Shown: positions 20,098 to 29,191 of the stretch, one piece after another
Layout: the number at the start of each line of letters is the position of its first letter
How positions within the stretch are numbered: the stretch's first letter is position 1
Assembly (NCBI RefSeq): GCF_007754425.1
Contig: NZ_CP037452.1
Location: forward strand, 7,233,164 to 7,297,163
Direction: 5' to 3'
DNA length: 64,000 bases
DNA from: Gimesia fumaroli
Lineage (GTDB): Bacteria > Planctomycetota > Planctomycetia > Planctomycetales > Planctomycetaceae
Program-made: the position numbers and the translations under genes
The notes under the pieces: generated by a model
Seen by the model: only the letters and a program-made list of their open reading frames with translations
Told to the model about the DNA's origin: nothing
Database searches by the model: none

Positions 20098-20230
20098 CCG
20101 TGCCTCGCCGCGGTCCTGAGAAAATGCTGAATGGCCTGTTCTCTATTTTCGCGGCAGAGGCTTTTATCGCAAGGGGCGGATCTGAAAAATGTGGCGGAAC
20201 AACTGTTTTTCCTCAAGGTTAGACCGTGAT

Positions 20231-22771
20231 TTACAGCTCTCGCAGCCTCACATTGCGATAATGCACCTGATTCACCAGATTTCCGTGAATCTGTAGTGCG
20301 ATGATCCCCTTGAGTGGAATGCTGGGATCTTCTTCGGTGAAGTCGACCGTTTGCACTCCATTGATCCAGAGTTGAATCCGTGGGCCTTCACAGCGAATGC
20401 GGTAGGTATTCCAGTCATCCATGCGAACCGGGAAATCCCGTTTTTCTTTTTCAGGGCCGGCTAGAATTTTCTTACGGCGTGATTCATCGTACAGGCAGCC
20501 CCAGTAACCGGTACCGAGGTCCGCCTGGTAACCGCTGACTTCGTGGTGATCGGGAATTTCCGCTGTGCGAATCTGAACGCCCGCGTTGGTTTTATCACCG
20601 AGTAACTTGAATTCGAGCTTCAATTCGAAATCGTCGTATTCCTTATTCGAACGCAGAAACTCATTCCGTTCGACTTTTTCAGTCAAACTGCCGGCAACGA
20701 TCTCGCCGTTTTCAATGCGGAAGATTTCTTCATTGCCGTGCCAGCCGTCAAACGATTTACCGTCATACAGAGATTGAAAGCCAAGCTCTTGTTCATGCTG
20801 TTTCGCCTGTGCTTTCACACGATCCAACTGTTGTGCAGCTCGCTGTTTCAAATTGTTATTCGAAGTTGTAGCAACCACCTGCTGCAGTGCGTGTAACAAC
20901 AGGTCATCTTCAATGGGCGTGCCGCGTTCTGCCCAGGAGACAATGGTGGCAGCAGCGGGCACGTTGAGCTGTTTGTCGCCGAGTAGTTCAATTGTATAAC
21001 TCACCGCTTGTGGCGTCGGATAGCGACGCAGCACTTCGAACACGAGTTTCTTTTCATCGTTCCGCTCGGCATTCGCCAGTGTATTGCGGCAGACTTCGAG
21101 CCGTTTTTCGGGTGTCATGTTGAGCTGGCGCGCCACGCGGATGTATCCACGCAACGCACGGATTTTGTATTTACGGTTCTCCAGATTTTTCGCCAGATCC
21201 AAGAGCGGCGGCGCGACGTCAATCGTGACCCATTTGCCGAGCAGGTCCGTGGCCGTATTCTGCAGTGCGTCCTCATTGGAACGGGCCGCTTTCACGACGG
21301 TCTTGAGCGCCGTCTCACCGCCGATGGCTGCCAGCTGTTTCAGCAACTGTTGCTGTTGTTCGATTGAAGCCCCTTTCATGGCAACGGCCAGCGTATTTGC
21401 AGTCTCTTCTAAAGGCAAACGTGCACAGGCGGCTTTGAGAGCGGCACCGGTGTTTGCGTCACCGGGATTCTTCAACGCGAGTCCGATCAGTTTCGAAAGA
21501 TCGGCAGACGATGTCGTGCCACCGAGTGCGGCAATGGCCGCCTGTTTGACTTCGGGATTGGAGTGACCCACCAATTGCAGCACGGATGGCGTGAGCGAAC
21601 TGATGCGGCATTCGCCCGCCAGTTGCAGACCCGCGAGTTGCTCAGGCAGTGCTTCATTTTCGACCAGTTTACGTGTGTTGGTTTCGATGAATGTTTTGAC
21701 CTGGGATGCAGGCTGGCTGGAACTGAATTTCACAATCACCGATTCAGCCGCACCCCCGATTTCGGGATTGTTCTGTTTCAAGAGACCAAACAGATCGCCG
21801 AGCACCTGGAGCTGGGCACTTTCATCGAGAGACACTTCAAGTTCACCCAGTGAATTGATCGCCTGTAATTGCAACGCACCTGAGCCTTTGGTGGCGGCTT
21901 CCCGCACCAGTGGTAGTGCTGCAGGATCGTGTTCAAGGCTCAACGCGGCGATGACGAGCGCTTTTCGTTCATCGGACAGACTGGGATAAGCGTTGATCAA
22001 TGTGGAAGTCGAAACTTTTCCCAGATCGCGTGCCGCCTGCAGAGCAGAACGAAATTGCTTTAGATCATTTGCCTTGAGTTCTTCAGTTAACAGGTCGAGG
22101 CCCGCTTTGCCCTGGAGCACAATCGCCCGTTGTGTCGCTGCCAACTTGATATTTTCGGGCAGGTCTGACTTTCTGACTGCTTCTGCTAATTCGATTGCCG
22201 ACTGCTTGTCTTTTCCTGCAAGAGATCGCGCACACATCAGGCAGGCAAAACCGACTTCGTTTTGTACTTTCGCATCTCCTTTGCCGAGCGCTGCCTGTAA
22301 TGTGGTTGCGGCTGGTTTTGTGCCAATGGCGCCCAGTGCATGGGCGGCGGCGATCGCGACTTTGGCGTTTTTATCCGAGAGCAATTTTGCGAGTTCTGCC
22401 GTCGCGTTTTCATCTTTGCGTTTCCCAATCGAATTGATCGCGCCGACAAGCTGATCTCCTTTAACGGATTTGAGTGATTCTTCCAGTGCCTTGTCTGCCG
22501 CAGGGCTGGGAATGTTTTCCAGAGCCGAGCGAGCATAGGTCGCCAACTTTTCATCGCCCAGATATTTTGCGATCGCGGGAACCGATTTGGCATCACCAAT
22601 CGCTGCCAGACGACGACAGGCCATCGCTTTGTCGTACGTACCTGCATCGGAATTCAGAACTTTGACCAAACGGGCGGCTTCTTCTGATTTCTCCGCGGCG
22701 GAAACCAGATTGGCTGAGTGAAACAGGCTGGCGGAAATCAAACAGAGCAGACAGAATCTGAACGAGAACAT
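20231..22771 (-). CDS. Exported HEAT-repeat protein with C-terminal DUF1080 domain
   Basis: The 846-residue protein has a signal peptide (about 5-25), then about 600 residues of alpha-helical HEAT-like repeats (units such as AKVAIAAAHALGAIGTKPAA and NPEVKQAAIAALGG), and from about residue 665 a DUF1080 / 3-keto-disaccharide hydrolase domain (SLYDGKSFDGWHGNEE, then a jelly-roll ending VHYRNVRLREL). DUF1080 proteins are common exported planctomycete proteins; some relatives cleave 3-keto-glycosides. GAGGG lies 10 bases before the ATG. It lies 69 bases after the oxidoreductase gene and could be co-transcribed; 3-keto-sugar chemistry would link the two. Confidence 0.88.
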   Translation of the reverse strand: MFSFRFCLLCLISASLFHSANLVSAAEKSEEAARLVKVLNSDAGTYDKAMACRRLAAIGDAKSVPAIAKYLGDEKLATYARSALENIPSPAADKALEESLKSVKGDQLVGAINSIGKRKDENATAELAKLLSDKNAKVAIAAAHALGAIGTKPAATTLQAALGKGDAKVQNEVGFACLMCARSLAGKDKQSAIELAEAVRKSDLPENIKLAATQRAIVLQGKAGLDLLTEELKANDLKQFRSALQAARDLGKVSTSTLINAYPSLSDERKALVIAALSLEHDPAALPLVREAATKGSGALQLQAINSLGELEVSLDESAQLQVLGDLFGLLKQNNPEIGGAAESVIVKFSSSQPASQVKTFIETNTRKLVENEALPEQLAGLQLAGECRISSLTPSVLQLVGHSNPEVKQAAIAALGGTTSSADLSKLIGLALKNPGDANTGAALKAACARLPLEETANTLAVAMKGASIEQQQQLLKQLAAIGGETALKTVVKAARSNEDALQNTATDLLGKWVTIDVAPPLLDLAKNLENRKYKIRALRGYIRVARQLNMTPEKRLEVCRNTLANAERNDEKKLVFEVLRRYPTPQAVSYTIELLGDKQLNVPAAATIVSWAERGTPIEDDLLLHALQQVVATTSNNNLKQRAAQQLDRVKAQAKQHEQELGFQSLYDGKSFDGWHGNEEIFRIENGEIVAGSLTEKVERNEFLRSNKEYDDFELKLEFKLLGDKTNAGVQIRTAEIPDHHEVSGYQADLGTGYWGCLYDESRRKKILAGPEKEKRDFPVRMDDWNTYRIRCEGPRIQLWINGVQTVDFTEEDPSIPLKGIIALQIHGNLVNQVHYRNVRLREL

Positions 22772-22839
22772 GAGTGGAAATCCCTCAAGTGATTAATATT
22801 GAATGAAAGTGGAAATCGTGTGACGAACAGCGGCGGAAA

Positions 22840-24132
22840 CTAAACGGTCCACGGTTCCCGCATCGCGCGGCTCCGCATGCGATTCGCTTCGTCATCGTTC
22901 ACAAATTCTTCCGTCACTGGATCGAACTGGACTTTGCGTCCCAGCTTCCAGGCAATCGCGGCAGCGTGACAGGCGATGTGCGAACGGGCCATCACGTCTT
23001 CATTGGCGGCCGGCTGCGAGCGGGTTTTCACACAGTTAAAGAAATCACGCACATGGAATTTGGGAGACGTTCCCGGAATCGAACTGGGCGACGGTAAAGA
23101 CGCTCTAAGTTGATCCGAAGAAACAGCAGTCTGCCCGGAATCACCGGTCTCGACCCAGCCTGCTTCCCCTTCGAAGCGCACGGGACAAGTTCCGAGCCCC
23201 ATCCAGCCATTGCGCCGCATGACGAGTTTCACGCCATTCTCATACATGCACTCAATGACGTTATCGTTGGGAACATCCTTGGGTTCATAGGTCACGGGCA
23301 TGGTGTTGTCAGCGTCGAGTGCCCACTGGCAGATATCGAGCGTGTGCGCGCCCCAGTCGAGCAGTTTGGCACCGGAATCAAAATCGTAATGCCCGCGCCA
23401 GGCGCCGTCGACGTACGCGTGGTTATAAGGCCGCCACGGTGCGGGGCCAAGCCACATGTTCCAGTCGACAACTTCAGGATCGGGCTCAGGTTCGGCGGGT
23501 AGCCAGTCATGACGATCAATCAGTTGGTAGATCGAAGCGTGTACGGTATGAATTTTTCCGAGCTGTCCCGTTTGTGCCAGATTGGCGGCGTGTGCGAAGT
23601 TGGAGACATTCCGGCGTTGTGTACCTGCCTGGAAAACACGGCCCGTACGTTGAATGGTCTGTTGCAGTTTGCGGGCGAGTTCAATGGAAATCGCACACGG
23701 CTTTTCGGAGTAGACGTCTTTGCCCGCTTCGGCCGCCAGCATGGATGCCGTTGCGTGCCAGCGGTCGCCGGTGGCAATCAAAACGGCGTCAATATCATCG
23801 CGGGCCAGCAGTTCGCGAAAATCGCGATAAGTCTCGCATTTCTGATCGCCGTTCTGTTTGTCGGCCATTTCCTTAACGGTTTTGCGTTGATCGGCGCGAA
23901 CATCGGCGATGGCGACAAAGCGAACGTCGGGTTGTTCGAGCATATGACTCAAGACATAACCGCCGCGTCGGCGAATGCCGATCCCGCCCAGGATGATGCG
24001 TTCGCTGGGAGCCACGGTGCCGTTCAGTCCGAGTGCAGTACCGGGAATGATCGTCGGAACCGAGAACACCGTACTTGCGGCAGCAGCCGTTTTAATAAAG
24101 TCACGACGATTGAGCGCACTGTTTTTCGTCAT
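22840..24132 (-). CDS. Tat-exported Gfo/Idh/MocA-family oxidoreductase
   Basis: The ATG at 24132 is chosen (430 residues) because GAGGAG sits 7 bases ahead and it places the twin-arginine signal NRRDFIKTAAA at residues 8-18; the frame is open 26 codons further up. A Rossmann NAD(P) domain follows (GGIGIRRRGGYVLSHML, VAIADV), with the EKPCAISIE motif that holds the catalytic lysine, then the alpha/beta substrate domain. Such enzymes oxidise or rearrange sugars or inositols, often through 3-keto sugars. It is divergent from the PAS-AraC gene and is followed by the DUF1080 protein. The substrate is unknown. Confidence 0.9.
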   Translation of the reverse strand: MTKNSALNRRDFIKTAAAASTVFSVPTIIPGTALGLNGTVAPSERIILGGIGIRRRGGYVLSHMLEQPDVRFVAIADVRADQRKTVKEMADKQNGDQKCETYRDFRELLARDDIDAVLIATGDRWHATASMLAAEAGKDVYSEKPCAISIELARKLQQTIQRTGRVFQAGTQRRNVSNFAHAANLAQTGQLGKIHTVHASIYQLIDRHDWLPAEPEPDPEVVDWNMWLGPAPWRPYNHAYVDGAWRGHYDFDSGAKLLDWGAHTLDICQWALDADNTMPVTYEPKDVPNDNVIECMYENGVKLVMRRNGWMGLGTCPVRFEGEAGWVETGDSGQTAVSSDQLRASLPSPSSIPGTSPKFHVRDFFNCVKTRSQPAANEDVMARSHIACHAAAIAWKLGRKVQFDPVTEEFVNDDEANRMRSRAMREPWTV

Positions 24133-24212
24133 CAATTTCTCCTCGTAAGCCATTTTGAAATGAGCCGAGTTTGTGTATGTCATTATGAAAGATAATCGCG
24201 GGTTGATCAAAC

Positions 24213-24229
24213 AAACAATCGATTTGTTT
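24213..24229. promoter_or_regulatory. Candidate operator between oxidoreductase and AraC gene
   Basis: An inverted repeat AAACAA (24213-24218) and TTGTTT (24224-24229) lies in the 188-base region between the divergent oxidoreductase (start 24132) and regulator (start 24321). The position suits control of one or both genes by the AraC-type protein, though AraC sites are often direct repeats. Inference. Confidence 0.3.
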
Positions 24230-24320
24230 CATTGATTGTAATGTTCCCAATCATGTGCGTCTTGGAAATTCGAGGCGATTTTGTGTATATTTGGCGCATT
24301 CCTGTTTTAGAAATATCGCC

Positions 24321-25058
24321 ATGAATGCCTCACTCCAGCGTCAGTATTTTAAAAAAGTCCCCGGAATCGAGCAAACCTGCCGTCTGTTCGCCCATTTACC
24401 TGATGTGTATCTGGTGGTAAAAGATGCCGAGGGACGTTTCATCAAACATAACCGTGCTCTATTGAACTGGCTCAAAGTGGATGACGAGCAAGAACTCATC
24501 GGCAGGACCGATTTTGACATTCATCCCCGCGATCAGGCCGAAGCGTATCAGCGGGAAGACCGCCGGGTAATGGAGACGCGCGAGCCGCTGGTCGATCTGG
24601 TACACCCGGTGACGGGGGGCGAAGGCGCGACGACTTGGTTTCAGGTGATTAAGGAACCGCTGTTCGACAAACGCGGTCAGGTCGCGGGAGTGGTCGGTAT
24701 GATGCGCGATTACCGCCGGGCGGGACTGGCAATTGCCCCCTATCTCGAAATGCAACGCGTGTTCGACTATATCAACGACCATTTTCAGCGTGAGATTGTT
24801 GTGAAGGAACTCGCATCGCTGGTCGGCCTGTCCACCAGTCAGTTTCAACGTCGGTTTCGAAAACTGTTCCATACGAGCCCCGCCAGTTATATCAACCATG
24901 TGCGGATTCAAGCCGCCTGCCGTTTGTTGACCAGCACCACCGACACGATTTCCCAGATTGCCAATCGGACCGGATTTTATGATCACAGCCATTTTTCGAA
25001 AGTGTTTAAAGCTCAGACGGGCATCAGTCCCACCGTCTATCGGCGGCAATATCAGTAG
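24321..25058 (+). CDS. PAS-domain AraC-family transcriptional regulator
   Basis: Taking the ATG at 24321 gives 245 residues. The first half is a PAS fold (about 20-130: HLPDVYLVVKDAEGRFIKHN, DFDIHPRDQAE), the second an AraC double helix-turn-helix (about 150-245) with the typical LVGLSTSQFQRRFRK and FYDHSHFSKVFKAQTGISP helices. Most AraC proteins have a cupin sensor; a PAS sensor suggests a different small ligand or redox cue. The frame is open 22 codons upstream but without a better start. It is divergent from the oxidoreductase gene, which is its likely target. Confidence 0.88.
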   Translation: MNASLQRQYFKKVPGIEQTCRLFAHLPDVYLVVKDAEGRFIKHNRALLNWLKVDDEQELIGRTDFDIHPRDQAEAYQREDRRVMETREPLVDLVHPVTGGEGATTWFQVIKEPLFDKRGQVAGVVGMMRDYRRAGLAIAPYLEMQRVFDYINDHFQREIVVKELASLVGLSTSQFQRRFRKLFHTSPASYINHVRIQAACRLLTSTTDTISQIANRTGFYDHSHFSKVFKAQTGISPTVYRRQYQ

Positions 25059-25078
25059 ACTCTGATCTGTTGCCCTGA

Positions 25079-25100
25079 ACCCGTTTTGCCAGAAACGGGT
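25079..25100 (+). terminator. Terminator-like hairpin after the AraC gene
   Basis: A perfect 8-bp stem, ACCCGTTT (25079-25086) with AAACGGGT (25093-25100), loop TGCCAG, begins 20 bases after the regulator stop. The following CTGTCTGTT is only moderately T-rich, so termination strength is uncertain. Confidence 0.5.
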
Positions 25101-25162
25101 CTGTCTGTTATCATTCGCCCGTGAATTTTCTCCCCGCTCCTTTTTGAGAAAGCAGACACACA

Positions 25163-25714
25163 ATGGGACAACAGTTATCCGAACTGTCCGACAAACTGAT
25201 TGAGTTCATCGGTGAGCAAAAATTGTTTTTCGTCGGCACCGCGACGGCGGAGAGCCGGATCAATGTTTCGCCGAAGGGCATGGATGCATTTCGAGTACTG
25301 AATCCGAATCGTGTGATCTGGCTCAATGTTACCGGCAGTGGCAATGAGACGTCGGCCCATGTTCAGGAGGACGGAAGAATGACAGTCATGTTCTGTGCCT
25401 TCACCGGCAAGCCGCTGATCTTAAGGCTCTTTGGTCAGGCATGCGTGATTCATCCCTACAATGAAGAATGGGATGAACTGTTCGCGCACTTCCCTTCCAT
25501 CCCTGGTGCCCGGCAGGTGTTTGACTTGAACGTGGATCTGGTCCAGACATCGTGCGGCATGGGTGTTCCCTACTATGATTACGTCGAAGAACGCGAACAC
25601 CTCACCACCTGGGCCGCCAAGCAAGGTCCCGAAGGACTGCACCAGTACTGGCACGACAAAAACCAGACCAGCCTGGATGGGATTCCAACACATATCCTGG
25701 AAAAAAACCGCTGA
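25163..25714 (+). CDS. Pyridoxamine 5'-phosphate oxidase-like FMN-binding protein
   Basis: A 183-residue protein of the split-barrel flavin-binding fold: LSDKLIEFIGEQKLFFVGTA at the start, then INVSPKGMDAFRVLNPNRVIWL and TVMFCAFTGKPLILRLFG, which are typical of the general PNPOx-like family rather than true PdxH. Members bind FMN, F420 or haem and act in the cytoplasm on varied small molecules. No partner gene is adjacent. A specific reaction cannot be given. Confidence 0.85.
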   Translation: MGQQLSELSDKLIEFIGEQKLFFVGTATAESRINVSPKGMDAFRVLNPNRVIWLNVTGSGNETSAHVQEDGRMTVMFCAFTGKPLILRLFGQACVIHPYNEEWDELFAHFPSIPGARQVFDLNVDLVQTSCGMGVPYYDYVEEREHLTTWAAKQGPEGLHQYWHDKNQTSLDGIPTHILEKNR

Positions 25715-25758
25715 GATAACTCACTTAACCAATGATTAATAAAACAAATTCCTGGGTG

Positions 25759-25779
25759 GGCCCGAATGCAATTCGGGCC
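25759..25779. repeat. Family B palindrome, copy 1
   Basis: A 9-bp perfect stem: arms GGCCCGAAT and ATTCGGGCC around GCA. The core CCCGAAT/ATTCGGG recurs at 26738-26756 and 31633-31651, with the next base pair being G-C, T-A and C-G in the three copies. Confidence 0.7.
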
Positions 25780-25903
25780 GAGCGCAGCGAGCAGGAAATT
25801 GACAGAGAAATCGAACGAAGAAATATCAAGACAGGACCAGAAACCAGTCTCAATCCAAATTGAAATAGAGAGTGAAAGAAATGCACACGCCTGATAACAC
25901 GCG

Positions 25904-25926
25904 CACTGTCGGACCAGCCGACAGTG
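25904..25926. repeat. Family C palindrome, copy 1
   Basis: A 9-bp perfect stem with arms CACTGTCGG and CCGACAGTG, loop ACCAG, flanked by GCG and GCAC. The same unit lies at 49258-49280 in opposite orientation with one stem pair changed from T-A to C-G. Confidence 0.7.
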
Positions 25927-26088
25927 GCACCCGGTGAGCTGACCAAGATCCGGGGCGTGTGTAGCGAAGAGGAAGTTGTAGAGAACACGAATTACTTATT
26001 CTCTCGCGAAGGTTCACTACTCAATACATATTAATTATGAAAATGAATCGAAATTCTTACTCACTTAGTTTCTTACAAAAAGACTGGG

Positions 26089-26649
26089 ATGGCGCCGGGT
26101 TCGATTTTGAATTCGCTGGTGTATTTAATTCCCGAATGGTGGGTGAATCAAGAGTCTGTCAGCAAATACATTCTTGATGCTAGAAGCGAAGTTACAAATC
26201 TCTCGCTTAAGTTCCTGACAGCGGAATCCCCAATTTACTGGCAGATCATCTCTCCAAATGACATCGAAAAGTTTCTGAATGATCAATTTAAATGGGATTT
26301 CACTAACTGGCTTGTTCTCACAATTGAAACAATTCACGGTTTCTCAGGGTATGTGGAACTGCTTCATACAGATCTATTCACCATTGGAGGCCCTGCTGAA
26401 AACTACTACTCGGGTCACTTCGAAACTGACTTGCAGATGATTCGAGAAATTATGAATCTGGTGCAGCATGCGGTAAGCAGATTTGGAAGTGGACATGGCT
26501 GTTTTGGACCGGGCTCGCAACCACTCCAAGATGCCAAACTGCTTCGAACAAACAATGAAAAACCCAACCTGACCAAGACTACAGGTTTTGAGAATTTGAC
26601 TCAAGACATTTTTGATCAACTTCAAGAGCTAAGAGTTATCGGAAGTTAA
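26089..26649 (+). CDS. Hypothetical protein
   Basis: A 186-residue protein not recognised by eye. It is acidic to neutral with aromatic-rich segments (LIPEWWVNQ, FKWDFTNWLVLTIET) and no signal peptide or membrane segment. The gene is more AT-rich than its neighbours. No ribosome binding site is obvious before the ATG. A different frame starting at 26037 reads protein-like for about 45 residues before a stop, so the 5' end may be frameshifted or the start wrong. Family B palindromes lie on both sides (25759 and 26738), so it may be a recently acquired cargo gene. Confidence 0.5.
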   Translation: MAPGSILNSLVYLIPEWWVNQESVSKYILDARSEVTNLSLKFLTAESPIYWQIISPNDIEKFLNDQFKWDFTNWLVLTIETIHGFSGYVELLHTDLFTIGGPAENYYSGHFETDLQMIREIMNLVQHAVSRFGSGHGCFGPGSQPLQDAKLLRTNNEKPNLTKTTGFENLTQDIFDQLQELRVIGS

Positions 26650-26737
26650 ATTCGGAAAACCCCTGAATTCAAATCCGATCGAATGAGTCCCATTAATGCG
26701 ATCGTCGAGCCCGTCATTTTCCTGTTACCTGCGGCAA

Positions 26738-26756
26738 TCCCGAATTGCATTCGGGA
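26738..26756. repeat. Family B palindrome, copy 2
   Basis: An 8-bp stem, TCCCGAAT and ATTCGGGA around TGC. Read on the minus strand, its 17-base core is identical to that of copy 1, and the outer pair is T-A instead of G-C. It lies between the stops of the convergent genes ending at 26649 and 26801. Confidence 0.7.
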
Positions 26757-26800
26757 CCACCCTCGAACCTTCTCTTGAAATGGAACGTTCCAGCCGTAGT

Positions 26801-29191
26801 TCAAAAAATATCCAGTTGCATTCCCGTCCATTTGGCCTTTTTCGGTAAGAGCCGTTTTGCTTCTTTCAACACGAATTTCGGGTCCATGAAGGGTTCGTAG
26901 CTGATGTCCTGCCAGAGGACCTTTCCGTCGGCATCAATGATAAACGTGCCATGCAGAGGTTGTTTTTCAAAGTCGTCGTACGCGTGGAAGGCTTTGAAGG
27001 TGTCCAGTTTGTCGTTCGAAAACAGCGGGATCGGCAGGTCTCCTTTGTCGTAGTTCTTGATCGATGTTTTCAGGCCGTCAATGTTGTCCGTGCTGATCGC
27101 CATTAATGGAATGCCCGTTTTTTCAAATTCCTGAACCATCGGAGCGAACGCCTGGAGCTGTTCGGCACAGTGTAGACAGCTGAAACCCAGATAAAAAATC
27201 AACACGTGCGGCTTACCCTTAAATTCTTCCGAGCTGCGAAGTTTGCCGGTCGCATCTTTCAACTGCCAGGTCGGTGCGGGCGATGGTTTCCAGCGGAAGG
27301 GCCCCAGTGTTTTGAGGTCGGGACGGTCTCCCACATCGCTGGCGGCGACGTCTTCAATTCGCCAGTCTGCTTCGAAACCCAGTTCTTTCGCGATCGGTGC
27401 CAATCGAACAAACAGCGGCACATCCAGGTCGATGGTGGCAGAGAGTTTGCGCAGTGTTTCGAATTCCTTTTTCGCCGCTTCTTTTTTATCAGACTGCCAG
27501 AGCAGTTCTACCAGTGTGGCTTGCGGCTGGACTTCGTTTTTGTGAGAACCGATCAGCTTTCGCAGGGCTTTTTCTGCTTTCTCTTCTTCGCCCGATTTCC
27601 AGAGTACCGAGAGCAGATACACCTCATCCGCACCGCCGGCTTTTTTCAACAGTTCATGGCCCGTTTTGAAGTCGCCGGCAGCGATGGCCTGATGCCCTTT
27701 TAACGCGTTGATCGGGCGTTCCAGTTTGTTGATTTTTGCGACGAACGGCTTGCCCGCCTTTTCTATGGCCGCTTTGATGGCTTTCGTCACTTTGGAAGAT
27801 TTTGAAGCTCCTGGTTTTAGAGCGGCAACCGGAGTATCTCCTTTGAGCTTCAATACCGCAGCCTGTTCCGCTCGTTTCTTTTCGGACTGTAAGTTTCCGA
27901 GCCGCTTCTGCAGCTTTGCCAATTGAGCGTCGCCTTCTTTGATGTTTCCTTTTCCATAATAGGCGGCCCCCAGATAACGCAGGCGATTGACCTGTTCGGC
28001 TTCAACGTCGGTCGGTTCTAAGTAAGGGGTTTGGCTGAGGGCAATCAGTTCGTCCCACAGCTCATAAGTGCGAAGAACCTGTAACAGTCGCATGCGACCA
28101 TACTTCGCACTGCCTCGTTTTTTGAGCGTGTTGTATTTGGGATGCTGAGGGAGCGAAATCATATTCTTCGCCAGCGCGACGGCGTCGTGCACGCGGCCGA
28201 TGAAAATCAGGTTGCGAATCAGCCATTCGTTATTGTGGGCGTAATTATGGATCTGGTCAGGCATGACTGAGTCGCGCATCATGTGAGCGTGATCGACGCG
28301 AGCCGAGGCTTCCTGTTGCCAAACGGCATCCTGATAACGTTTCAGACGCGAATAGATGTGCCCGGGCATGTGCCACATGTGGGCGATGCCAGGGGCGGAC
28401 TGACCACACTTCGCTGCGGATGTGAGTGCCATTTCCGGTTTACGGTGATCCCAGAGATGAATACGATAGTGATGCGCGGGATGCATGGGGTTCTTTGCAA
28501 AGATATCCTGCAGCAGTGCTTCGGCGGCAATATAGCTCGTACTCGAAGAACGCGAACTGTAAAGATGGACTGCCAGAAACGCTTTCGCTTCCAAGTCATC
28601 GGGGTAATCCAAAATCAGGTTTTCCATGGCTTTGGTGTAAGCATCGTTGCGTTCTTTGGACTTTTTCTTGTCGGCTTTGATATACGCTTCAAGGGCTTTG
28701 ATATACTGCTTTTCGCGGGGGCTGGCTTTGTCGATGCGCTTGTTCGCTTCTTCGATGAAGCCTTTGGCCCGTTTGCTGTTTTTCAGATTGCACATTGCGG
28801 CACCCCAGAAGGCCATGGCGCAATCCGGGTCTAAATTTGCCGCGTGCCGGAAAGAGCGTTCGGCTTCCAGATACCAGAAGCCATGCAGCTGACCTAATCC
28901 CTGATCGAGGAATTTCTGTGCTTCCGAATTTTTGACAGTCACATCAAAGTGAACGTCTCCCGTATTGCCCATTAAATAGGCGGCACGACGCGGGCCTTCG
29001 TTGAAAACTTCGCCATGATACGAGTGGCCAGCCAGAACATCCTCGGCCTCTTTGTTCTCTTTCTTAACATCGCTGGTTTCTGCTTTGTCTGCACTCCAGG
29101 CAATGGTGTTGGACAGGAACAGCAATGCGGTTGCTGACATGAGCCAGAAACATGTATTACGAAACGAAGCAGGCGGGAAGAGTTTTATCAT
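26801..29191 (-). CDS. Exported TPR protein with C-terminal redoxin (thioredoxin-fold) domain
   Basis: Starting at the ATG at 29191 gives 796 residues with a signal peptide (about 8-31); the frame is open 41 codons upstream, but those codons fall in a repeat. The middle holds helical TPR-like repeats (EAERSFRHAANLDPDCAMAFWGAAMC and others), and the last 150 residues are an AhpC/TSA-like redoxin domain with FYLGFSCLHCAEQL, where a CXXC-like CLHC replaces the peroxiredoxin motif. Such proteins occur in planctomycetes as periplasmic redox or scaffold proteins. The substrate is unknown. Confidence 0.85.
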   Translation of the reverse strand: MIKLFPPASFRNTCFWLMSATALLFLSNTIAWSADKAETSDVKKENKEAEDVLAGHSYHGEVFNEGPRRAAYLMGNTGDVHFDVTVKNSEAQKFLDQGLGQLHGFWYLEAERSFRHAANLDPDCAMAFWGAAMCNLKNSKRAKGFIEEANKRIDKASPREKQYIKALEAYIKADKKKSKERNDAYTKAMENLILDYPDDLEAKAFLAVHLYSSRSSSTSYIAAEALLQDIFAKNPMHPAHHYRIHLWDHRKPEMALTSAAKCGQSAPGIAHMWHMPGHIYSRLKRYQDAVWQQEASARVDHAHMMRDSVMPDQIHNYAHNNEWLIRNLIFIGRVHDAVALAKNMISLPQHPKYNTLKKRGSAKYGRMRLLQVLRTYELWDELIALSQTPYLEPTDVEAEQVNRLRYLGAAYYGKGNIKEGDAQLAKLQKRLGNLQSEKKRAEQAAVLKLKGDTPVAALKPGASKSSKVTKAIKAAIEKAGKPFVAKINKLERPINALKGHQAIAAGDFKTGHELLKKAGGADEVYLLSVLWKSGEEEKAEKALRKLIGSHKNEVQPQATLVELLWQSDKKEAAKKEFETLRKLSATIDLDVPLFVRLAPIAKELGFEADWRIEDVAASDVGDRPDLKTLGPFRWKPSPAPTWQLKDATGKLRSSEEFKGKPHVLIFYLGFSCLHCAEQLQAFAPMVQEFEKTGIPLMAISTDNIDGLKTSIKNYDKGDLPIPLFSNDKLDTFKAFHAYDDFEKQPLHGTFIIDADGKVLWQDISYEPFMDPKFVLKEAKRLLPKKAKWTGMQLDIF

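Larger units (their letters stand above)
25715..26088. other. Intergenic stretch with two palindromes
   Basis: These 374 bases have no convincing gene. They hold a family B palindrome at 25759-25779 and a family C palindrome at 25904-25926 (separate entries). An open frame on the minus strand at 25725-25988 covers both palindromes and has no protein-like features. Confidence 0.6.

Noticed and set aside
25725..25988. An 87-codon frame on the minus strand
   Set aside because: It runs through two palindromes, lacks a ribosome binding site and has no protein-like pattern.
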